This document shows positions 43,991 to 55,386 of a stretch of 64,000 nucleotides of DNA, one piece after another. Position numbers and translations under genes: made by a program. The notes below the pieces were generated by a model, which was not told the origin of the DNA, did not search any database, and was given only the letters and a program-made list of their open reading frames with translations. Source of the stretch: Mycolicibacter hiberniae. Its GTDB lineage: Bacteria > Actinomycetota > Actinomycetes > Mycobacteriales > Mycobacteriaceae. The stretch is from positions 1,798,001 to 1,862,000 of the forward strand of contig NZ_AP022609.1 of the NCBI RefSeq assembly GCF_010729485.1. Direction: 5' to 3'. Within the stretch, counting starts at the first letter, position 1. Every line of letters starts with the position of its first letter.

Positions 43991-44014
43991 GACCGCTCCC
44001 ATCAAGATACGATA

Positions 44015-44066
44015 ACGTTTCTTAAGGGAACGGTACGGCGCAACCGTAAGAAACGCAACCGTTTCT
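44015..44066. promoter_or_regulatory. Operator region with repeated CGTTTCT half sites
   Basis: A perfect inverted repeat AGAAACG-CAAC-CGTTTCT occupies 44049-44066. A further copy of the half site (ACGTTTCTTAAGGGAACG, imperfectly palindromic) begins at 44015. Both lie in the 118-bp gap between the divergent PhlG-like and TetR genes. The second overlaps the likely promoter of the PhlG-like gene (TATCGT/TATCTT). Probable binding sites of the adjacent TetR protein. Confidence 0.6.
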
Positions 44067-44108
44067 CGCCGGCGGGGCCGAAGCGGATCGTAGAGAAAGG
44101 GCAGGCAG

Positions 44109-44684
44109 ATGGCCGAGCAGCGTCGACACGGCACCGAGCTGGAGGCGGCGATCGAAACCGCAGTCCTCGACTTGCTCGCCGAGCACGGGCTCGCAGCCGT
44201 CACCATGGAGGCGGTTGCCGCCCGCGCCAAGACCAGTAAGCCCGTGCTGTATCGCCGCTGGCCCGATCGCCGCGCGTTGATTCGCGACGTGCTGCTGCGC
44301 GCGGCGGTTGCCACGATTCCGCATGAGGACACCGGCAGCTACCGGACGGACATGCTGGCCATCCTGCGGGGCTGGGCCCAGCTGTTCACCGGTCCGCAGT
44401 CCGCTGCCCTTGCCTCGGTGGTCGCGGCGATGACATACGACGCCGAGCTCGCCGCGGAATTTCGCGGCGGCGTCATCGAGTGGCGCAAACAAGAGATGGC
44501 CGCACTGCTTTCCCGTGGCATGCAACGCGGTGACGTGCGGGCCGACGTATCGATCGAGATCGCGCGTGAACTCGCCCAGAGCGTGCTGTGGCACCGTCTT
44601 CTGATCTCCGGGGATCCGATCACCGATGAGCTGATCACCGAGCTCGTCGACGACGTGCTCGTCCCCTATGTCAAGCCGCGCTGA
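44109..44684 (+). CDS. TetR-family regulator
   Basis: 191 aa. HTH at about 12-58 (VTMEAVAARAKTSKPVLYRRW) and a C-terminal domain of the TetR_C_16/AcrR-like type. AAAGG lies about 8 bases before ATG 44109. It lies between a divergent PhlG-like gene and a convergent DUF3556 gene, and probably regulates at least the former plus itself. Confidence 0.88.
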   Translation: MAEQRRHGTELEAAIETAVLDLLAEHGLAAVTMEAVAARAKTSKPVLYRRWPDRRALIRDVLLRAAVATIPHEDTGSYRTDMLAILRGWAQLFTGPQSAALASVVAAMTYDAELAAEFRGGVIEWRKQEMAALLSRGMQRGDVRADVSIEIARELAQSVLWHRLLISGDPITDELITELVDDVLVPYVKPR

Positions 44685-44713
44685 CGCCGGCTCGGCGCGC
44701 AGACCGGACGCAA

Positions 44714-46441
44714 CTATCGGGGGATGGTCCGGACCGGGAGCTCGTCGCCGGCTTCGGGCCATGGTTGACGGGACAGCATGTCGGCCACAGCCACGTAACC
44801 CACCTCGATCAGCCCGGACTTGGCGTCGACGATCCGGTAAGCCTGCTCGCGCCGATGGATGGGCTGGCCTTCGAGCACGATCACCCGCAGGTCGCCCTCG
44901 GCGAATCGGCAACGGCGCTGCACCGCCGCGAGCAGCTGCTCGTTGTGCAGGTGGCCTTCACCGAAGTTCCAGCCGATCAGCGGGCCGGCGATGATCTCGC
45001 CGTCGCGGATGTTGTAGTCGGCCACGTTGTCGACCGCGCGGGGCAGTAGGCCGTTGAGGGCACGGCCTTGCAGGTGCATGGCGCGGAATGCGCCCGGGAC
45101 CTTGTCGGCCACCAGGTCGGCGGTGGACTGGTCGTAGAACTTCGCCAACTGGCTGATGACCAGCGCCGAGCTCTTGACGACGTTGGCCTCCACGACGTCC
45201 TCGGTACCGGTGCGGAAGCACCAGAAGCTGGACGCCCAGTTTCCGGCGTAGTACCGCATCGCCGGCAGGAAGGAGATCTGCTGCGGAAACATGTTCCCGG
45301 CCACCGGAATCACCACCAGCCCGGTGAACAGAATCGCCATCAACAGCGGCGATCGCAGGTCAAAGACGCTGATCTCGGGGTGCTGGCCGAACAGGAAGAA
45401 CAGCGAGAAGAGGAAGAACACGTTCCACTCCAGCGGGACGCCCATCGGCAGGTTGGACAAGATGTTGAGATGGAAGATCACCATGAAGGCGATCAGGAAC
45501 CACCGCCACGGGTGATCACCGGCGACCAGCACCAGCAGCGCCGGTACCACGAATTCGGCGGTGGTGCCACCGACGTGCGCCATCAGCTGCGGTATCCGGG
45601 TGGGGCGCAGGTCGTTGCGGTAATCCCGGTACATCAGGTGTTTGACCCGGGTGAAGATCTTTGCCCGCAGCAGGGCGTTGTTGCTCGTCATCACCGCAAC
45701 CACGTAGGGAAAGTGGTGGTTGAGTTTGGAAGTGGCTGCGCCCCACCACAACCCGAGAATGATGAGTTTGAATGCGGCCATCTGGTCGACGTAGGGAAAG
45801 AAGAAGACCAGCAACGTCAGGCCGTAGTGCTCGGCGCGGGCGGCCAGGAAGATCGTCTTGTCCCGCAGGCCCAGCAGGACCAGGGCGATCACCAGCGGAG
45901 CCACCGACACCGGGTCGAGCAGGCCCGGTCCGGGATCGCCCTGCCCGGCAGACCGCAACGTCCAGATTCCGGCAGCCAGCACGGCTGCGTAAAGCCCCAC
46001 GTCGACAGCCGTGCGGGTGTCGCCACGAGTGAACGGGACTTTGTCCGGCCACGGCGGCAGCCGGATCGTCTTGGGCCGCAACCAGTACAGGACGCCGCCG
46101 ATGGGCGGCCAGAATCGGGCGGTCAGCGGACCCGACCCGCAGCCCAGGCCCAGGACCTCGAACAGCAGACTGAAGACGACGAGCTTCTGGTAGACGATCG
46201 GCTGGGTCCACCATTCGGCGATGCGGCCCAGACCGCCCAGGCCCGGAGTCAACCCGATCACCGCCGCCGCGCCCACAGCGTAGGCCGCGATCTTGAGCAG
46301 ATAGATCAGGTAGACCCCCGAGGGGGTGCCGAAGCCCTGTTCGACCCAGTGCCTGCTGCAGACCCGGATCCGGGTCGGCCAATCGGTGCTGCGCCACGTG
46401 GCGGGGTCGACGTCGGGAACCGACGGTTTGATGAACCCCAT
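44714..46441 (-). CDS. DUF3556 polytopic membrane protein
   Basis: 575 aa. The start MGFIKPSVPDVDPATW is characteristic of DUF3556 proteins of actinobacteria. About ten hydrophobic helices lie between residues 40 and 400. A soluble C-terminal region of about 170 residues follows (WNFGEGHLHNEQLLAAVQRR and on). GAGGG lies before ATG 46441, with TATAAC further upstream. Converges on the TetR gene. Function unknown; a role with lipid-like substrates is speculation. Confidence 0.8.
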   Translation of the reverse strand: MGFIKPSVPDVDPATWRSTDWPTRIRVCSRHWVEQGFGTPSGVYLIYLLKIAAYAVGAAAVIGLTPGLGGLGRIAEWWTQPIVYQKLVVFSLLFEVLGLGCGSGPLTARFWPPIGGVLYWLRPKTIRLPPWPDKVPFTRGDTRTAVDVGLYAAVLAAGIWTLRSAGQGDPGPGLLDPVSVAPLVIALVLLGLRDKTIFLAARAEHYGLTLLVFFFPYVDQMAAFKLIILGLWWGAATSKLNHHFPYVVAVMTSNNALLRAKIFTRVKHLMYRDYRNDLRPTRIPQLMAHVGGTTAEFVVPALLVLVAGDHPWRWFLIAFMVIFHLNILSNLPMGVPLEWNVFFLFSLFFLFGQHPEISVFDLRSPLLMAILFTGLVVIPVAGNMFPQQISFLPAMRYYAGNWASSFWCFRTGTEDVVEANVVKSSALVISQLAKFYDQSTADLVADKVPGAFRAMHLQGRALNGLLPRAVDNVADYNIRDGEIIAGPLIGWNFGEGHLHNEQLLAAVQRRCRFAEGDLRVIVLEGQPIHRREQAYRIVDAKSGLIEVGYVAVADMLSRQPWPEAGDELPVRTIPR

Positions 46442-46569
46442 ACTGCCCTCACTCCCTGCCGTGTGCCCGTTCTGTTATAGCGGCAAGAGCAGGCCGGTGA
46501 TGGGCGTTCGGACGGGTCCGGGCTTGCCCGCGGCCCCGCTGTGCGGGCGGTGGGCGCAGACGCGCGCGG

Positions 46570-47553
46570 CTAGGCGTCTTCGAGCAGTTCGGGGGTGACC
46601 GCGGACTCGGTGTCGGGAATGCCGTCCTGCTTGGCCTTGCGGTCAGCCATCGACAGCAGCCGCCGGATGCGCCCCGCCACCGCGTCTTTGGTCATCGGCG
46701 GGTCGGCCAGCCGGCCCAGTTCCTCCAGCGAGGCCTGTCTGTGCTCGACCCGCAGCCGGCCGGCCGAGGCCAGGTGCTCGGGCACGGTGTCGCCGAGGAT
46801 CGCCAGCGCCCGTTCCACGCGTGCCGCCGCCGCCACCGCCGCCCGCGCGGAACGGCGCAGGTTGGCGTCGTCGAAGTTGGCCAGCCGGTTGGCGGTCGCA
46901 CGCACCTCGCGGCGAATCCGACGTTCCTCCCAGACCAGCCGCGTGTCCTGGGCGCCCATCCGGGTCAGCAGCGCCCCGATCGCCTCACCGTCGCGAACCA
47001 CCACGCGGTCGGCGCCGCGCACCTCGCGGGCCTTGGCGGTGACGCCGAGCCGGCGCGCCGCACCGACCAGCGCCAGCGCGGCCTCCGGACCCGGGCAGCC
47101 GACCTCCAGCGCCGACGAGCGGCCCGGTTCGGTCAGTGAGCCGTGTGCCAAAAACGCGCCCCGCCAGGCAGCTTCGGCGTCGGCGACGCTGCCACCGACG
47201 ACCTGGGCGGGCAGGCCGCGCACCGGGCGCCCGCGCAGATCCAACAGCCCGGTCTGGCGGGCCAGCGCCTCACCGTCCTTGGTCACCCGCAGCACGTAGC
47301 GGGTGCTCTTGCGCATTCCGCTTGCCGACAGCACGTGCACGATCGCGCTGTAGCCGTACAGGTCGAAGATGTCCTTGCGCAGCCGCCGCGCGATGACGCC
47401 CAGGTCCACCTCGGCCTCCACCACCACCCGGCCGGCCACGATGTGCAGGCCGCCGGCGAAGCGCAGCAGCGCCGCGACCTCCGCGCGGCGGGCGCTCACC
47501 GAACTGACCACGAGACGGCTCAGCTCGTCCTTGACTTCGGCCGTCATCGCCAC
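46570..47553 (-). CDS. whiA: Sporulation/division regulator WhiA
   Basis: 327 aa. N-terminal LAGLIDADG-like fold (with [10 protein letters not shown]) and C-terminal HTH ([25 protein letters not shown]). In actinobacteria WhiA works with WhiB2/WhiB to activate cell-division genes. GTG 47553 has GGGAGG 8 bases upstream and overlaps the yvcK stop by 10 bp. Part of rapZ-yvcK-whiA. Confidence 0.96.
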   Translation of the reverse strand: MAMTAEVKDELSRLVVSSVSARRAEVAALLRFAGGLHIVAGRVVVEAEVDLGVIARRLRKDIFDLYGYSAIVHVLSASGMRKSTRYVLRVTKDGEALARQTGLLDLRGRPVRGLPAQVVGGSVADAEAAWRGAFLAHGSLTEPGRSSALEVGCPGPEAALALVGAARRLGVTAKAREVRGADRVVVRDGEAIGALLTRMGAQDTRLVWEERRIRREVRATANRLANFDDANLRRSARAAVAAAARVERALAILGDTVPEHLASAGRLRVEHRQASLEELGRLADPPMTKDAVAGRIRRLLSMADRKAKQDGIPDTESAVTPELLEDA

Positions 47554-48617
47554 GACTTGTCACCTCCCGGCCCGAGCCCGCTCGGTCCACTCACGCCGGT
47601 TTGCCGGCCCCCGCCCTCGGACTGCATCGCCACCGGGGTCGGAACTGCCAACGTCGACGCGCTCCGAACCCCGTCCAGCGCCGCCGCCAACTTTCCTGGG
47701 TCATGTAAAGGTGTACCAGGTCGGGCGACGTCGACGAACCGAACCTCCGCCGCGAACAGGGTGGCGGCCCGCCGCAGCTGTTCGCGCTCGCGTTCGCTGG
47801 GCACCCGGCCCGCGTCGATGATGATGTGGTCCACGGTGAATCCCGGCGAATGCTGGGCCAGGACGTGCAGGTGGCGTTCCACGGAGAAGCCCGCGGTCTC
47901 CCCCGGTTCGGCCACCAGATTGAGCACCAGGGCGCGCCGGGCCGTGGTGGCCTGCAGAGCCGAGGCCAGACCCGGCACCAGCAGGTGCGGGATCACGCTG
48001 GTGAACCACGAACCGGGCCCGAGCACCACCAGGTCCGCGGACATGATGGCGTCCACCGCTTGCCGGGTGGCCGGCGGGTTACCCGGCAGCAGCCGGACCC
48101 GGCGCACCTTGCCCGGGGTGGTCGCCACCGCCACCTGACCGCGGATCAGCCGGAACAGCCGCGGGTCGGCTTCCAGCCCCGACACGTCGGCCTCGATCTG
48201 CAGGGCGACCGGGCACATGGGCAACACCCTGCCCTTGACGCCCAGCATTCGGCCCAGCTCGTCGAGGGCGGCCACCGGGTCGGCGAGCACCTCGTTGAGA
48301 CCGGCCAGCAGCAGGTTGCCGATCGGATGACCCGCCAGCGCGCCGCTGCCGCCGAAGCGGTGTTGCAGCACGGTCGCCCACAGCTGGCCCATCGGGGTGT
48401 CGGAAGCCAGCGCCGCCAGTGCCATGCGCAGATCTCCGGGCGGAATCACGTCCAGCTCGCCGCGCAGCCTGCCCGAGGAGCCGCCGTCGTCGGCCACGGT
48501 GACCACCGCGGTGACGTGCGGGGTCAGCCGGCGGGCGGCCGACAGCGTCGCATACAGACCGTGTCCCCCGCCGAGCGCGACGATGCTCGGGTTGCCACGC
48601 GCGGGTTCAACGCTCAC
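47544..48617 (-). CDS. yvcK: YvcK/CuvA-family protein (gluconeogenesis factor)
   Basis: 357 aa. [16 protein letters not shown] at the N-terminus is the UDP-sugar/CofD-like nucleotide motif. The family is needed for cell shape and envelope precursors, and in mycobacteria CuvA localises to the growing pole. It starts at GTG 48617 with a GAGGAGGAG ribosome site. Orthologue of Rv1422. Confidence 0.94.
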   Translation of the reverse strand: MSVEPARGNPSIVALGGGHGLYATLSAARRLTPHVTAVVTVADDGGSSGRLRGELDVIPPGDLRMALAALASDTPMGQLWATVLQHRFGGSGALAGHPIGNLLLAGLNEVLADPVAALDELGRMLGVKGRVLPMCPVALQIEADVSGLEADPRLFRLIRGQVAVATTPGKVRRVRLLPGNPPATRQAVDAIMSADLVVLGPGSWFTSVIPHLLVPGLASALQATTARRALVLNLVAEPGETAGFSVERHLHVLAQHSPGFTVDHIIIDAGRVPSEREREQLRRAATLFAAEVRFVDVARPGTPLHDPGKLAAALDGVRSASTLAVPTPVAMQSEGGGRQTGVSGPSGLGPGGDKSWR

Positions 48618-48618
48618 T

Positions 48619-48670
48619 GGCGCCGCTCCTCCTCATCGCTCCGCAAGCTCCGCTCTGCATCGTCGCCGGC
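48619..48670. repeat. GC-rich spacer with repeated GAGCG(G)AGC units between rapZ and yvcK
   Basis: On the minus strand the 58-bp spacer contains CGATGCAGAGCGGAGC, then TTGCGGAGCGATGAGGAGG, which also supplies the yvcK ribosome site. Similar strings recur upstream of mycobacterial genes in my recollection, so this may be a dispersed short repeat. I see no second copy in this window. Confidence 0.3.
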
Positions 48671-48675
48671 GCAAC

Positions 48676-49611
48676 TCATTCGCGGCCCAGATCCCGGTGC
48701 AGCACCCGTACCGACAGCGCGTCACCGGAATCCTGGGCGTCCAGCAGGCGCGCCAGGGCCTCGGCGATGGCGACACTGCGGTGCTTGCCGCCGGTGCACC
48801 CGATGGCCAGGGTCATGTAGCGCTTTCCCTCTCGTCGGTAGCCGCCGACCACCAGGGTCAGCAGCCGGTGGTAACTCCTGAGGAACTCGTCGGCGCCCGG
48901 CTGGCTCAGCACGTAGTCGCGCACCGCCGGATGCTGCCCGGTGTGCCGGCGCAGTTCGTCGACCCAATGGGGGTTGGGCAAAAAGCGCACGTCCATCACC
49001 ATGTCGGCGTCCATCGGCAGGCCGTACTTGAACCCGAAGGACTCGACGGTGATGGATGTCGGAGCGCTGACGGCGTCTCCACCGAACATCTCCTCGATAC
49101 TCTCCCGCAGTTCGCGAACGCTCAGCACCGAGGTGTCGATGACGAGGTCGGCGGCGGCGCGAACCGGCGCCAGCATGATCCGCTCGGCGGCGATGCCCTC
49201 GGTGAGGGTCTGCTGCCCCTGCAGCGGGTGACTGCGGCGGTTGTGTTCATAGCGCCGGACCAGCACGTCGTCGCCGGCCTCCATGAACAGCACGCGGGGA
49301 TTGATGCCGCGGGTGGCCAATTCGGTGCGTACCGAGTCCAGGTCCCCGGTGAATCCGGCCGAGCGCACGTCCATCACGACTGCCAATTGGGTGATACGCG
49401 AGCCCGCCGCCAGGCCCAGGTCCACCATCCGGGTGATCAGGTCCGGGGGCAGGTTGTCGGCGACATACCAGCCCAGGTCCTCCAATACCTTCGCCGCGGT
49501 GCCGCGACCGGCGCCGGACAGTCCGGTCACCAGCACGACGTCGATTCCGGCGCCGTCGCCTGGGCCGGCGACGTCGCGCGCCCGCACGCCTTTCGGTGAT
49601 TCCGTGGTCAT
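48676..49611 (-). CDS. rapZ: RapZ-like nucleotide-binding protein
   Basis: 311 aa P-loop protein, orthologue of Rv1421. The Walker A segment reads [11 protein letters not shown] (residues 30-40), with Arg36 where most RapZ proteins have Lys. The C-terminal domain contains the family block [14 protein letters not shown]. In E. coli RapZ binds glucosamine-6-P and small RNAs; the mycobacterial role is less clear. ATG 49611 overlaps the uvrC stop by 4 bp. Confidence 0.93.
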   Translation of the reverse strand: MTTESPKGVRARDVAGPGDGAGIDVVLVTGLSGAGRGTAAKVLEDLGWYVADNLPPDLITRMVDLGLAAGSRITQLAVVMDVRSAGFTGDLDSVRTELATRGINPRVLFMEAGDDVLVRRYEHNRRSHPLQGQQTLTEGIAAERIMLAPVRAAADLVIDTSVLSVRELRESIEEMFGGDAVSAPTSITVESFGFKYGLPMDADMVMDVRFLPNPHWVDELRRHTGQHPAVRDYVLSQPGADEFLRSYHRLLTLVVGGYRREGKRYMTLAIGCTGGKHRSVAIAEALARLLDAQDSGDALSVRVLHRDLGRE

Positions 49612-51569
49612 CCCGACATCCGTTGCTGTTCAGCGGCGCCCGTCGCGCCGTCGGCTCCCAGTGCCTCGAGTACGGCGGCGGCGGTCGCCGCACCGATCCC
49701 CGGGATCGAGGTGAGTTCCTCGACGGTAGCCCGTTTGAGTCGGGCCACCGATCCGAAACGGGAGATCAGCACCTTGCGCCGGTGCTCGCCGAGTCCGGGC
49801 ACCGAGTCCAGCACCGATTCGGTCATCCGCTTGGACCGCTTGCTGCGGTGGTAGGTGATGGCGAACCGGTGCGCCTCGTCGCGGATCCGCTGCAGCAGGT
49901 AGAGCCCTTCGCTCTGCCGGGGCAGGATGATCGGGTCCGGTTCGGAGGGCACCCACACCTCCTCGAGTCGTTTGGCCAGGCCGATGGTCGCCACGTCGGT
50001 GATGCCGAGCTCGGCCAGCACCTCGGCGGCGGCATTGACCTGCGGCGCACCGCCGTCGACGACATAAAGATTCGGCGGGTAGGCAAATTTGCGGGACTTT
50101 CCTTCCGGAGCAAGGACTTCGGTGTCGTCCAAGTGTCGCCGGAACCGTCGCCGGGTGACCTCTGCGATCGAGGCCACATCGTCGGACCGGCCCTGACCTG
50201 CGGCCTCCCGGATCGCGAAGTGCCGGTAGTCGGACTTGCGCGGCAATCCGTCCTCGAACACCACCAGGGATCCGACCACGTCGGTGCCCTGCACGTGGCT
50301 GATGTCGACGCACTCGATGCGAAGTGGAGCGTCGGGCAGGCCCAGGGATTCCTGGATATTCTGCAGCGCAGCCGACCGTGCGGTGAAATCCCCGGCACGC
50401 TTCATCTTATGTTGCTGCAGAGCGTCTTTGGCGTTGCGCTCGACCGTCTCGGCCAGTACCCGCTTGTCGCCGCGCAGCGGCACCCGAAGCGAGACGCGCG
50501 AACCCCGCAGAGTGGACAGCCAACTGGTCAGCTCCTCGGCGTTGGCCGGCAGACAGGGCACCAGGACCTCGCGCGGTACCGGGTTGGTCGGCTCGTCGGC
50601 TGCGCCGTCCAGCTCGGCCTGATCGCCGTAGAACTGCGTCACGAACTGCTCGACCATGGCTTCGGATGAACTCTCGGGGTCGGCGGGGTCGCCGGGCTTC
50701 TCGACGATCCAGCCGCGCTGTCCGCGCACCCGCCCGCCGCGGACGTGAAACACCTGGACAGCCGCTTCGAGTTCGTCGTCGGCGAACGCCACCACGTCGG
50801 CGTCGGTGCCGTCGCCGAGCACCACGGCCTGCTTCTCCAGGGCCCGCCGCAGCGCCGCGACGTCGTCCCGCAGGCGTGCGGCCCGCTCGAAGTCGAGGGC
50901 GTCGGAGGCGGCCAGCATCTGCTGCTCGAGACTGCGCACGAGCCGGTCGGTCTTGCCGGCCAGGAAATCGCAGAAGTCGTCCACGATCCGCCGGTGCTCA
51001 GCAGCGCTGACCCGCCCGACGCACGGCGCGGAGCACTTGCCGATGTAGCCCAGCAGGCAGGGCCGGCCGATCTGCTGGTGGCGCTTGAACACCCCGGCCG
51101 AGCATGTCCGGGCCGGGAAGACCCGCAGCAGCAGGTCCAGGGTTTCCCGGATCGCCCATGCGTGCGAGTAGGGCCCGAAATAGCGCACGCCTTTGCGGCG
51201 GGGTCCGCGGTAGACCATCAGCCGGGGGTATTCCTCGTTCAAGGTGACCGCCAGCACGGGATAGGTCTTGTCGTCGCGGTAGCGGACGTTGAAGCGCGGA
51301 TCGAACTCCTTGATCCAGTTGTATTCCAGCTGGAGTGCCTCGACTTCGGTGTTGACCACCGTCCACTCGACCTTGGCGGCGGTGGTCACCATCTGGCGCG
51401 TCCGCGGGTGCAGCCCGGCGATGTCGGCGAAGTACGACGTCAGCCGTGGCCGCAGGCTTTTCGCCTTGCCCACGTAGATGACCCGGCCATGGGGGTCGAC
51501 GAATCGGTAGACGCCGGGCGCGAGGGGAATAGAGCCGGGCGCCGGACGATAGGTCGCAGGGTCTGGCAC
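49608..51569 (-). CDS. uvrC: Excinuclease ABC subunit C
   Basis: 653 aa nucleotide-excision-repair endonuclease. GIY-YIG domain at the N-terminus ([17 protein letters not shown]), UvrB-binding UVR motif near 210, RNase H-like C-terminal nuclease ([20 protein letters not shown]) and tandem HhH ([15 protein letters not shown]). It starts at GTG 51569 with TAGCCT seven bases upstream and no ribosome site. Confidence 0.97.
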   Translation of the reverse strand: MPDPATYRPAPGSIPLAPGVYRFVDPHGRVIYVGKAKSLRPRLTSYFADIAGLHPRTRQMVTTAAKVEWTVVNTEVEALQLEYNWIKEFDPRFNVRYRDDKTYPVLAVTLNEEYPRLMVYRGPRRKGVRYFGPYSHAWAIRETLDLLLRVFPARTCSAGVFKRHQQIGRPCLLGYIGKCSAPCVGRVSAAEHRRIVDDFCDFLAGKTDRLVRSLEQQMLAASDALDFERAARLRDDVAALRRALEKQAVVLGDGTDADVVAFADDELEAAVQVFHVRGGRVRGQRGWIVEKPGDPADPESSSEAMVEQFVTQFYGDQAELDGAADEPTNPVPREVLVPCLPANAEELTSWLSTLRGSRVSLRVPLRGDKRVLAETVERNAKDALQQHKMKRAGDFTARSAALQNIQESLGLPDAPLRIECVDISHVQGTDVVGSLVVFEDGLPRKSDYRHFAIREAAGQGRSDDVASIAEVTRRRFRRHLDDTEVLAPEGKSRKFAYPPNLYVVDGGAPQVNAAAEVLAELGITDVATIGLAKRLEEVWVPSEPDPIILPRQSEGLYLLQRIRDEAHRFAITYHRSKRSKRMTESVLDSVPGLGEHRRKVLISRFGSVARLKRATVEELTSIPGIGAATAAAVLEALGADGATGAAEQQRMSG

Positions 51570-51576
51570 GGTAACC

Positions 51577-51582
51577 AGGCTA
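51577..51582 (-). promoter_or_regulatory. uvrC -10 hexamer, leaderless start
   Basis: TAGCCT, seven bases, GTG 51569. It lies just downstream of the large palindrome at 51601-51660, so uvrC has its own promoter after a likely terminator. Confidence 0.55.
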
Positions 51583-51600
51583 GCGTGCGGCTTCTGCCCG

Positions 51601-51632
51601 GCGAGCAGACACAGAATCGCACTCGAAGAGCC

Positions 51633-51660
<28 letters not shown>
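51601..51660. repeat. Long palindrome, 22-bp perfect arms, 16-nt loop
   Basis: Left arm 51601-51622 (begins GCGAGCAGACACAGAATCGC) is the exact complement of right arm 51639-51660 (ends TCTGTGTCTGCTCGC). The loop is 51623-51638. It sits at the 3' end of the PH-domain gene, whose stop codon (51633-51635) is in the loop. It would fold as a very stable RNA hairpin and could terminate transcription in both directions. Similar GAGCAGAC-type palindromes recur in mycobacterial genomes to my recollection, suggesting a dispersed element. Confidence 0.8.
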
Positions 51661-52600
<940 letters not shown>

Positions 52601-53878
52601 CTACAGCGCTCCGCCGAATTCACCGGGCAGCTGCGCGGCGTCGTCGAAGTCGTCGAGTCCGGTCAGGTCGTGGCCCATCCTGTCGCGTTTGGTCAGCAGG
52701 TAGCGGATGTTCTCGGAGTTGGCGCGAACCGGCAGCGGCACGCGCTCGATGACATGGAGACCGTAGCCGTCGAGCCCAACCCGTTTGGCCGGGTTGTTGG
52801 TGAGCAGCCGCATCGAGCGAACGCCGAGATCGCTGAGGATCTGCGCCCCGATCCCGTAGTCGCGCGCGTCGGCCGGCAGCCCCAGTTTGAGGTTGGCGTC
52901 GACGGTGTCGTCACCGGCGTCCTGCAGCTGGTAGGCCTGCAGTTTGTGCAGCAGGCCGATCCCGCGGCCCTCGTGCCCGCGCATGTAGAGCACCACCCCG
53001 CGGCCCTCGTGCGCCACCATCGCCAGCGCGGCGTCCAACTGCGGCCCGCAGTCGCAGCGCCGCGACCCGAACACGTCACCGGTCAAACACTCCGAGTGGA
53101 CGCGAACGAGCACGTCGTGACCGTCGTTGTCGGGTCCGGCGATCTCGCCGCGGACCAGCGCGACGTGCTCGACGTCCTCGTAGACGCTGGTGTATCCGAC
53201 CGCCCGGAACTCACCGTGACGGGTCGGGATACGGGCTTCGGCGACGCGCTCGATGTGCTTTTCGTGCTTGCGCCGCCACTCGATCATGTCGGCGATGGAG
53301 ATCAGCGCCAGGCCGTGCTCGTCGGCGAAGACCCGCAGCTCCTCGGTCTGGGCCATCGCGCCCTCGTCCTTTTGGCTGACGATCTCGCAGATCGCGCCGG
53401 CCGGCTGCAGGCCGGCCATCCGGGCCAGGTCGACCGCGGCCTCGGTGTGACCGGGCCGGCGCAGCACCCCACCGTCCTTGGCCCGCAGCGGCACCACATG
53501 GCCGGGACGGGTGAAGTCGTCGGCCGCGCTGGCCGGATCGGCCAGCAGGCGCATGGTCGTCGCGCGGTCCGATGCCGAGATCCCGGTGCCGATGTTGTCC
53601 TTGGCGTCGACGGTCACGGTGTAGGCGGTTCCGTGCTTGTCCTGGTTCACCGCATACATGGGCAGCAGGCCCAGCCGGTCGCAGATCGCGCCGTCCAGCG
53701 GTACGCACAGGTAACCGGAGGTGTAGCGCACCATGAACGCCACCAGCTCGGGTGTGGCCTTCTCGGCGGCGAAGATCAGGTCGCCTTCGTTTTCCCGGTC
53801 TTCGTCGTCGATGACGACGACGGCCTTTCCAGCCGCGATGTCGGCAACCGCCCGCTCGACGGTGTCCAACTTCGTCAT
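52601..53878 (-). CDS. ribA2: Bifunctional DHBP synthase / GTP cyclohydrolase II RibBA
   Basis: 425 aa, the exact length of RibA2 of M. tuberculosis. The DHBP synthase domain (about 1-205) carries [11 protein letters not shown] and [14 protein letters not shown]. The GTP cyclohydrolase II domain (about 206-400) carries Zn ligands in [16 protein letters not shown] and [13 protein letters not shown] 53878 has AAGGTGA 7 bases upstream; a longer frame upstream is not supported. No FMN riboswitch is seen in the 95-bp gap to ribC. Confidence 0.96.
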   Translation of the reverse strand: MTKLDTVERAVADIAAGKAVVVIDDEDRENEGDLIFAAEKATPELVAFMVRYTSGYLCVPLDGAICDRLGLLPMYAVNQDKHGTAYTVTVDAKDNIGTGISASDRATTMRLLADPASAADDFTRPGHVVPLRAKDGGVLRRPGHTEAAVDLARMAGLQPAGAICEIVSQKDEGAMAQTEELRVFADEHGLALISIADMIEWRRKHEKHIERVAEARIPTRHGEFRAVGYTSVYEDVEHVALVRGEIAGPDNDGHDVLVRVHSECLTGDVFGSRRCDCGPQLDAALAMVAHEGRGVVLYMRGHEGRGIGLLHKLQAYQLQDAGDDTVDANLKLGLPADARDYGIGAQILSDLGVRSMRLLTNNPAKRVGLDGYGLHVIERVPLPVRANSENIRYLLTKRDRMGHDLTGLDDFDDAAQLPGEFGGAL

Positions 53879-53973
53879 CTGTGTCACCTTGTTTTCGCCA
53901 TCGGGGAGCACCCGGACGGCGCTACCTGCCCGTCCAGTATGAACCACCCCGGAACCACGGTTCGCTCCGTGAC

Positions 53974-54591
53974 TCATTCCGTGGGCATTGTCACCAGCCG
54001 TTCGACATATTTGGCGATCACGTCCACTTCCAGATTGACCAGCGCACCGACCGGGGCGCGGCCCAGTGTCGTCAGTTCCAGGGTGGTAGGAATCAGCGAG
54101 ACTTCAAAGTAATCTCCGGCGTCTGCGGCGTCGCGGCCCAGCCCCGACACCGTCAGCGAGGTGCCGTCGACGGTGATCGAGCCCTTCTCCACCACGTAGC
54201 GCGCCAGGGCGGCCGGCAAGCCGATGCGCACCACCTCCCAGTGCTGGCCGGGGGTGCGGGCCAATACCCGCCCGGTGCCGTCGACATGCCCCTGCACGAT
54301 GTGCCCGCCCAGCCGGCTGCCCAGCGCTGCTGCCCGCTCGAGGTTCACCGCACTGCCGACCTGCAAAGACCCCAGGCTGGAACGCTCCAGGGTCTCGCGC
54401 ATCACGTCGGCGCTGAAGCGACCGCCGGGCTGCACCTCGACCACGGTCAGGCACACCCCGTTGACGGCGATCGAGTCGCCGTGGCGGGCATCGGAGGTGA
54501 CGGTGGGCCCCTGGATGACCAGGCGCGCAGCGTCGGCGAGGTCCTCGCGGCCGACCAGCTCGCCCAGCTCCTCGACAATTCCGGTGAACAT
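53974..54591 (-). CDS. ribC: Riboflavin synthase alpha chain
   Basis: 205 aa, two lumazine-binding repeats ([24 protein letters not shown]), dismutating two lumazines to riboflavin. I chose ATG 54591 over GTG 54594 because TAGCCT lies exactly six bases upstream, fitting a leaderless start. Divergent from lprG. Unlike M. tuberculosis, ribC directly precedes ribBA with nothing like Rv1413/Rv1414 between. Confidence 0.95.
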   Translation of the reverse strand: MFTGIVEELGELVGREDLADAARLVIQGPTVTSDARHGDSIAVNGVCLTVVEVQPGGRFSADVMRETLERSSLGSLQVGSAVNLERAAALGSRLGGHIVQGHVDGTGRVLARTPGQHWEVVRIGLPAALARYVVEKGSITVDGTSLTVSGLGRDAADAGDYFEVSLIPTTLELTTLGRAPVGALVNLEVDVIAKYVERLVTMPTE

Positions 54592-54597
54592 CACAAC

Positions 54598-54603
54598 AGG
54601 CTA
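54598..54603 (-). promoter_or_regulatory. ribC -10 hexamer, leaderless start
   Basis: TAGCCT, six bases, ATG 54591. It forms a divergent promoter pair with the lprG -10 at 54684-54689, 80 bp apart. Confidence 0.55.
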
Positions 54604-54683
54604 GCGACGGCCACCGCCGCGGCGGACTCGGGCGCGTCGGCCGTCGTTGTCTACGCTGCTCCGCCTCGGCCGGGCGGCCTCTA

Positions 54684-54689
54684 TACGAT
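54684..54689 (+). promoter_or_regulatory. lprG -10 hexamer, leaderless start
   Basis: TACGAT, seven bases, ATG 54697. This favours MRRLL as the N-terminus over the in-frame ATG at 54688, which overlaps the hexamer. Confidence 0.55.
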
Positions 54690-54696
54690 GTCCCCC

Positions 54697-55386
54697 ATGC
54701 GCAGACTTCTCATCGCCCTGGCCACCGCGACCACCGCTGCCGCGCTGCTGGCCGGCTGTTCATCCAAGGACGCCGGCGGTCCGCTGCCGGACGCGACGAC
54801 ACTGGTCGCGGAATCGGCGACCACCACCGCCAACCTCCAGAGCGCACACCTGGCACTGACCGTGACCGGCCAGATCAAGAACCTCCCGGTCAAGACCCTC
54901 GAGGGCGATCTGACCACCCAGCCGGCCACCGCCGCCAAGGGCAACGCGACGATCATGATGCTGGGCTCGGACGTCGACGCCAAATTCGTGGTGATCGACG
55001 GTGACCTCTACGCCGCGATCACCGGTGACGACTACGACAACTACGGCGCCGCCGACAAGATCTACGACGTGGCCGCGATCCTGAGCCCGGACAAGGGCCT
55101 GGCCAACATGCTGGCCAAGCTGAGCGACACCCAGGCCGTCGGCCGCGACACCATCAACGGTCAGAAGGCCGTCCGGGTCACCGGCAACGCCCCCGCCGAC
55201 GCCGTGAACTCCCTGGCCCCGCAGCTGAAGGCCACCGCGCCCACCCCGGCCACGGTGTGGATCTCCGAGGACGGCGATCACCAGCTGGTGCAGGCTCAGC
55301 TCGACCCCAGCGCGGGCAACGCCATTCAGATGACCCTGTCGAATTGGAATGCCCCGGTCACGATTGAGAAGCCGGCGGGAGCGTAA
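54697..55386 (+). CDS. lprG: Lipoprotein LprG
   Basis: 229 aa lipoprotein with signal peptide and lipobox LLAGC (Cys near residue 21). LprG binds triacylated lipids (LAM, triacylglycerol) and with P55 carries them across the envelope. The conserved core includes [18 protein letters not shown] and the C-terminal [14 protein letters not shown]. The stop overlaps the P55 start (TAATG). Confidence 0.94.
   Translation: MRRLLIALATATTAAALLAGCSSKDAGGPLPDATTLVAESATTTANLQSAHLALTVTGQIKNLPVKTLEGDLTTQPATAAKGNATIMMLGSDVDAKFVVIDGDLYAAITGDDYDNYGAADKIYDVAAILSPDKGLANMLAKLSDTQAVGRDTINGQKAVRVTGNAPADAVNSLAPQLKATAPTPATVWISEDGDHQLVQAQLDPSAGNAIQMTLSNWNAPVTIEKPAGA

Noticed and set aside
53879..53973. FMN riboswitch between ribC and ribBA
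   Set aside because: Only 95 bp, with none of the conserved RFN-element blocks.
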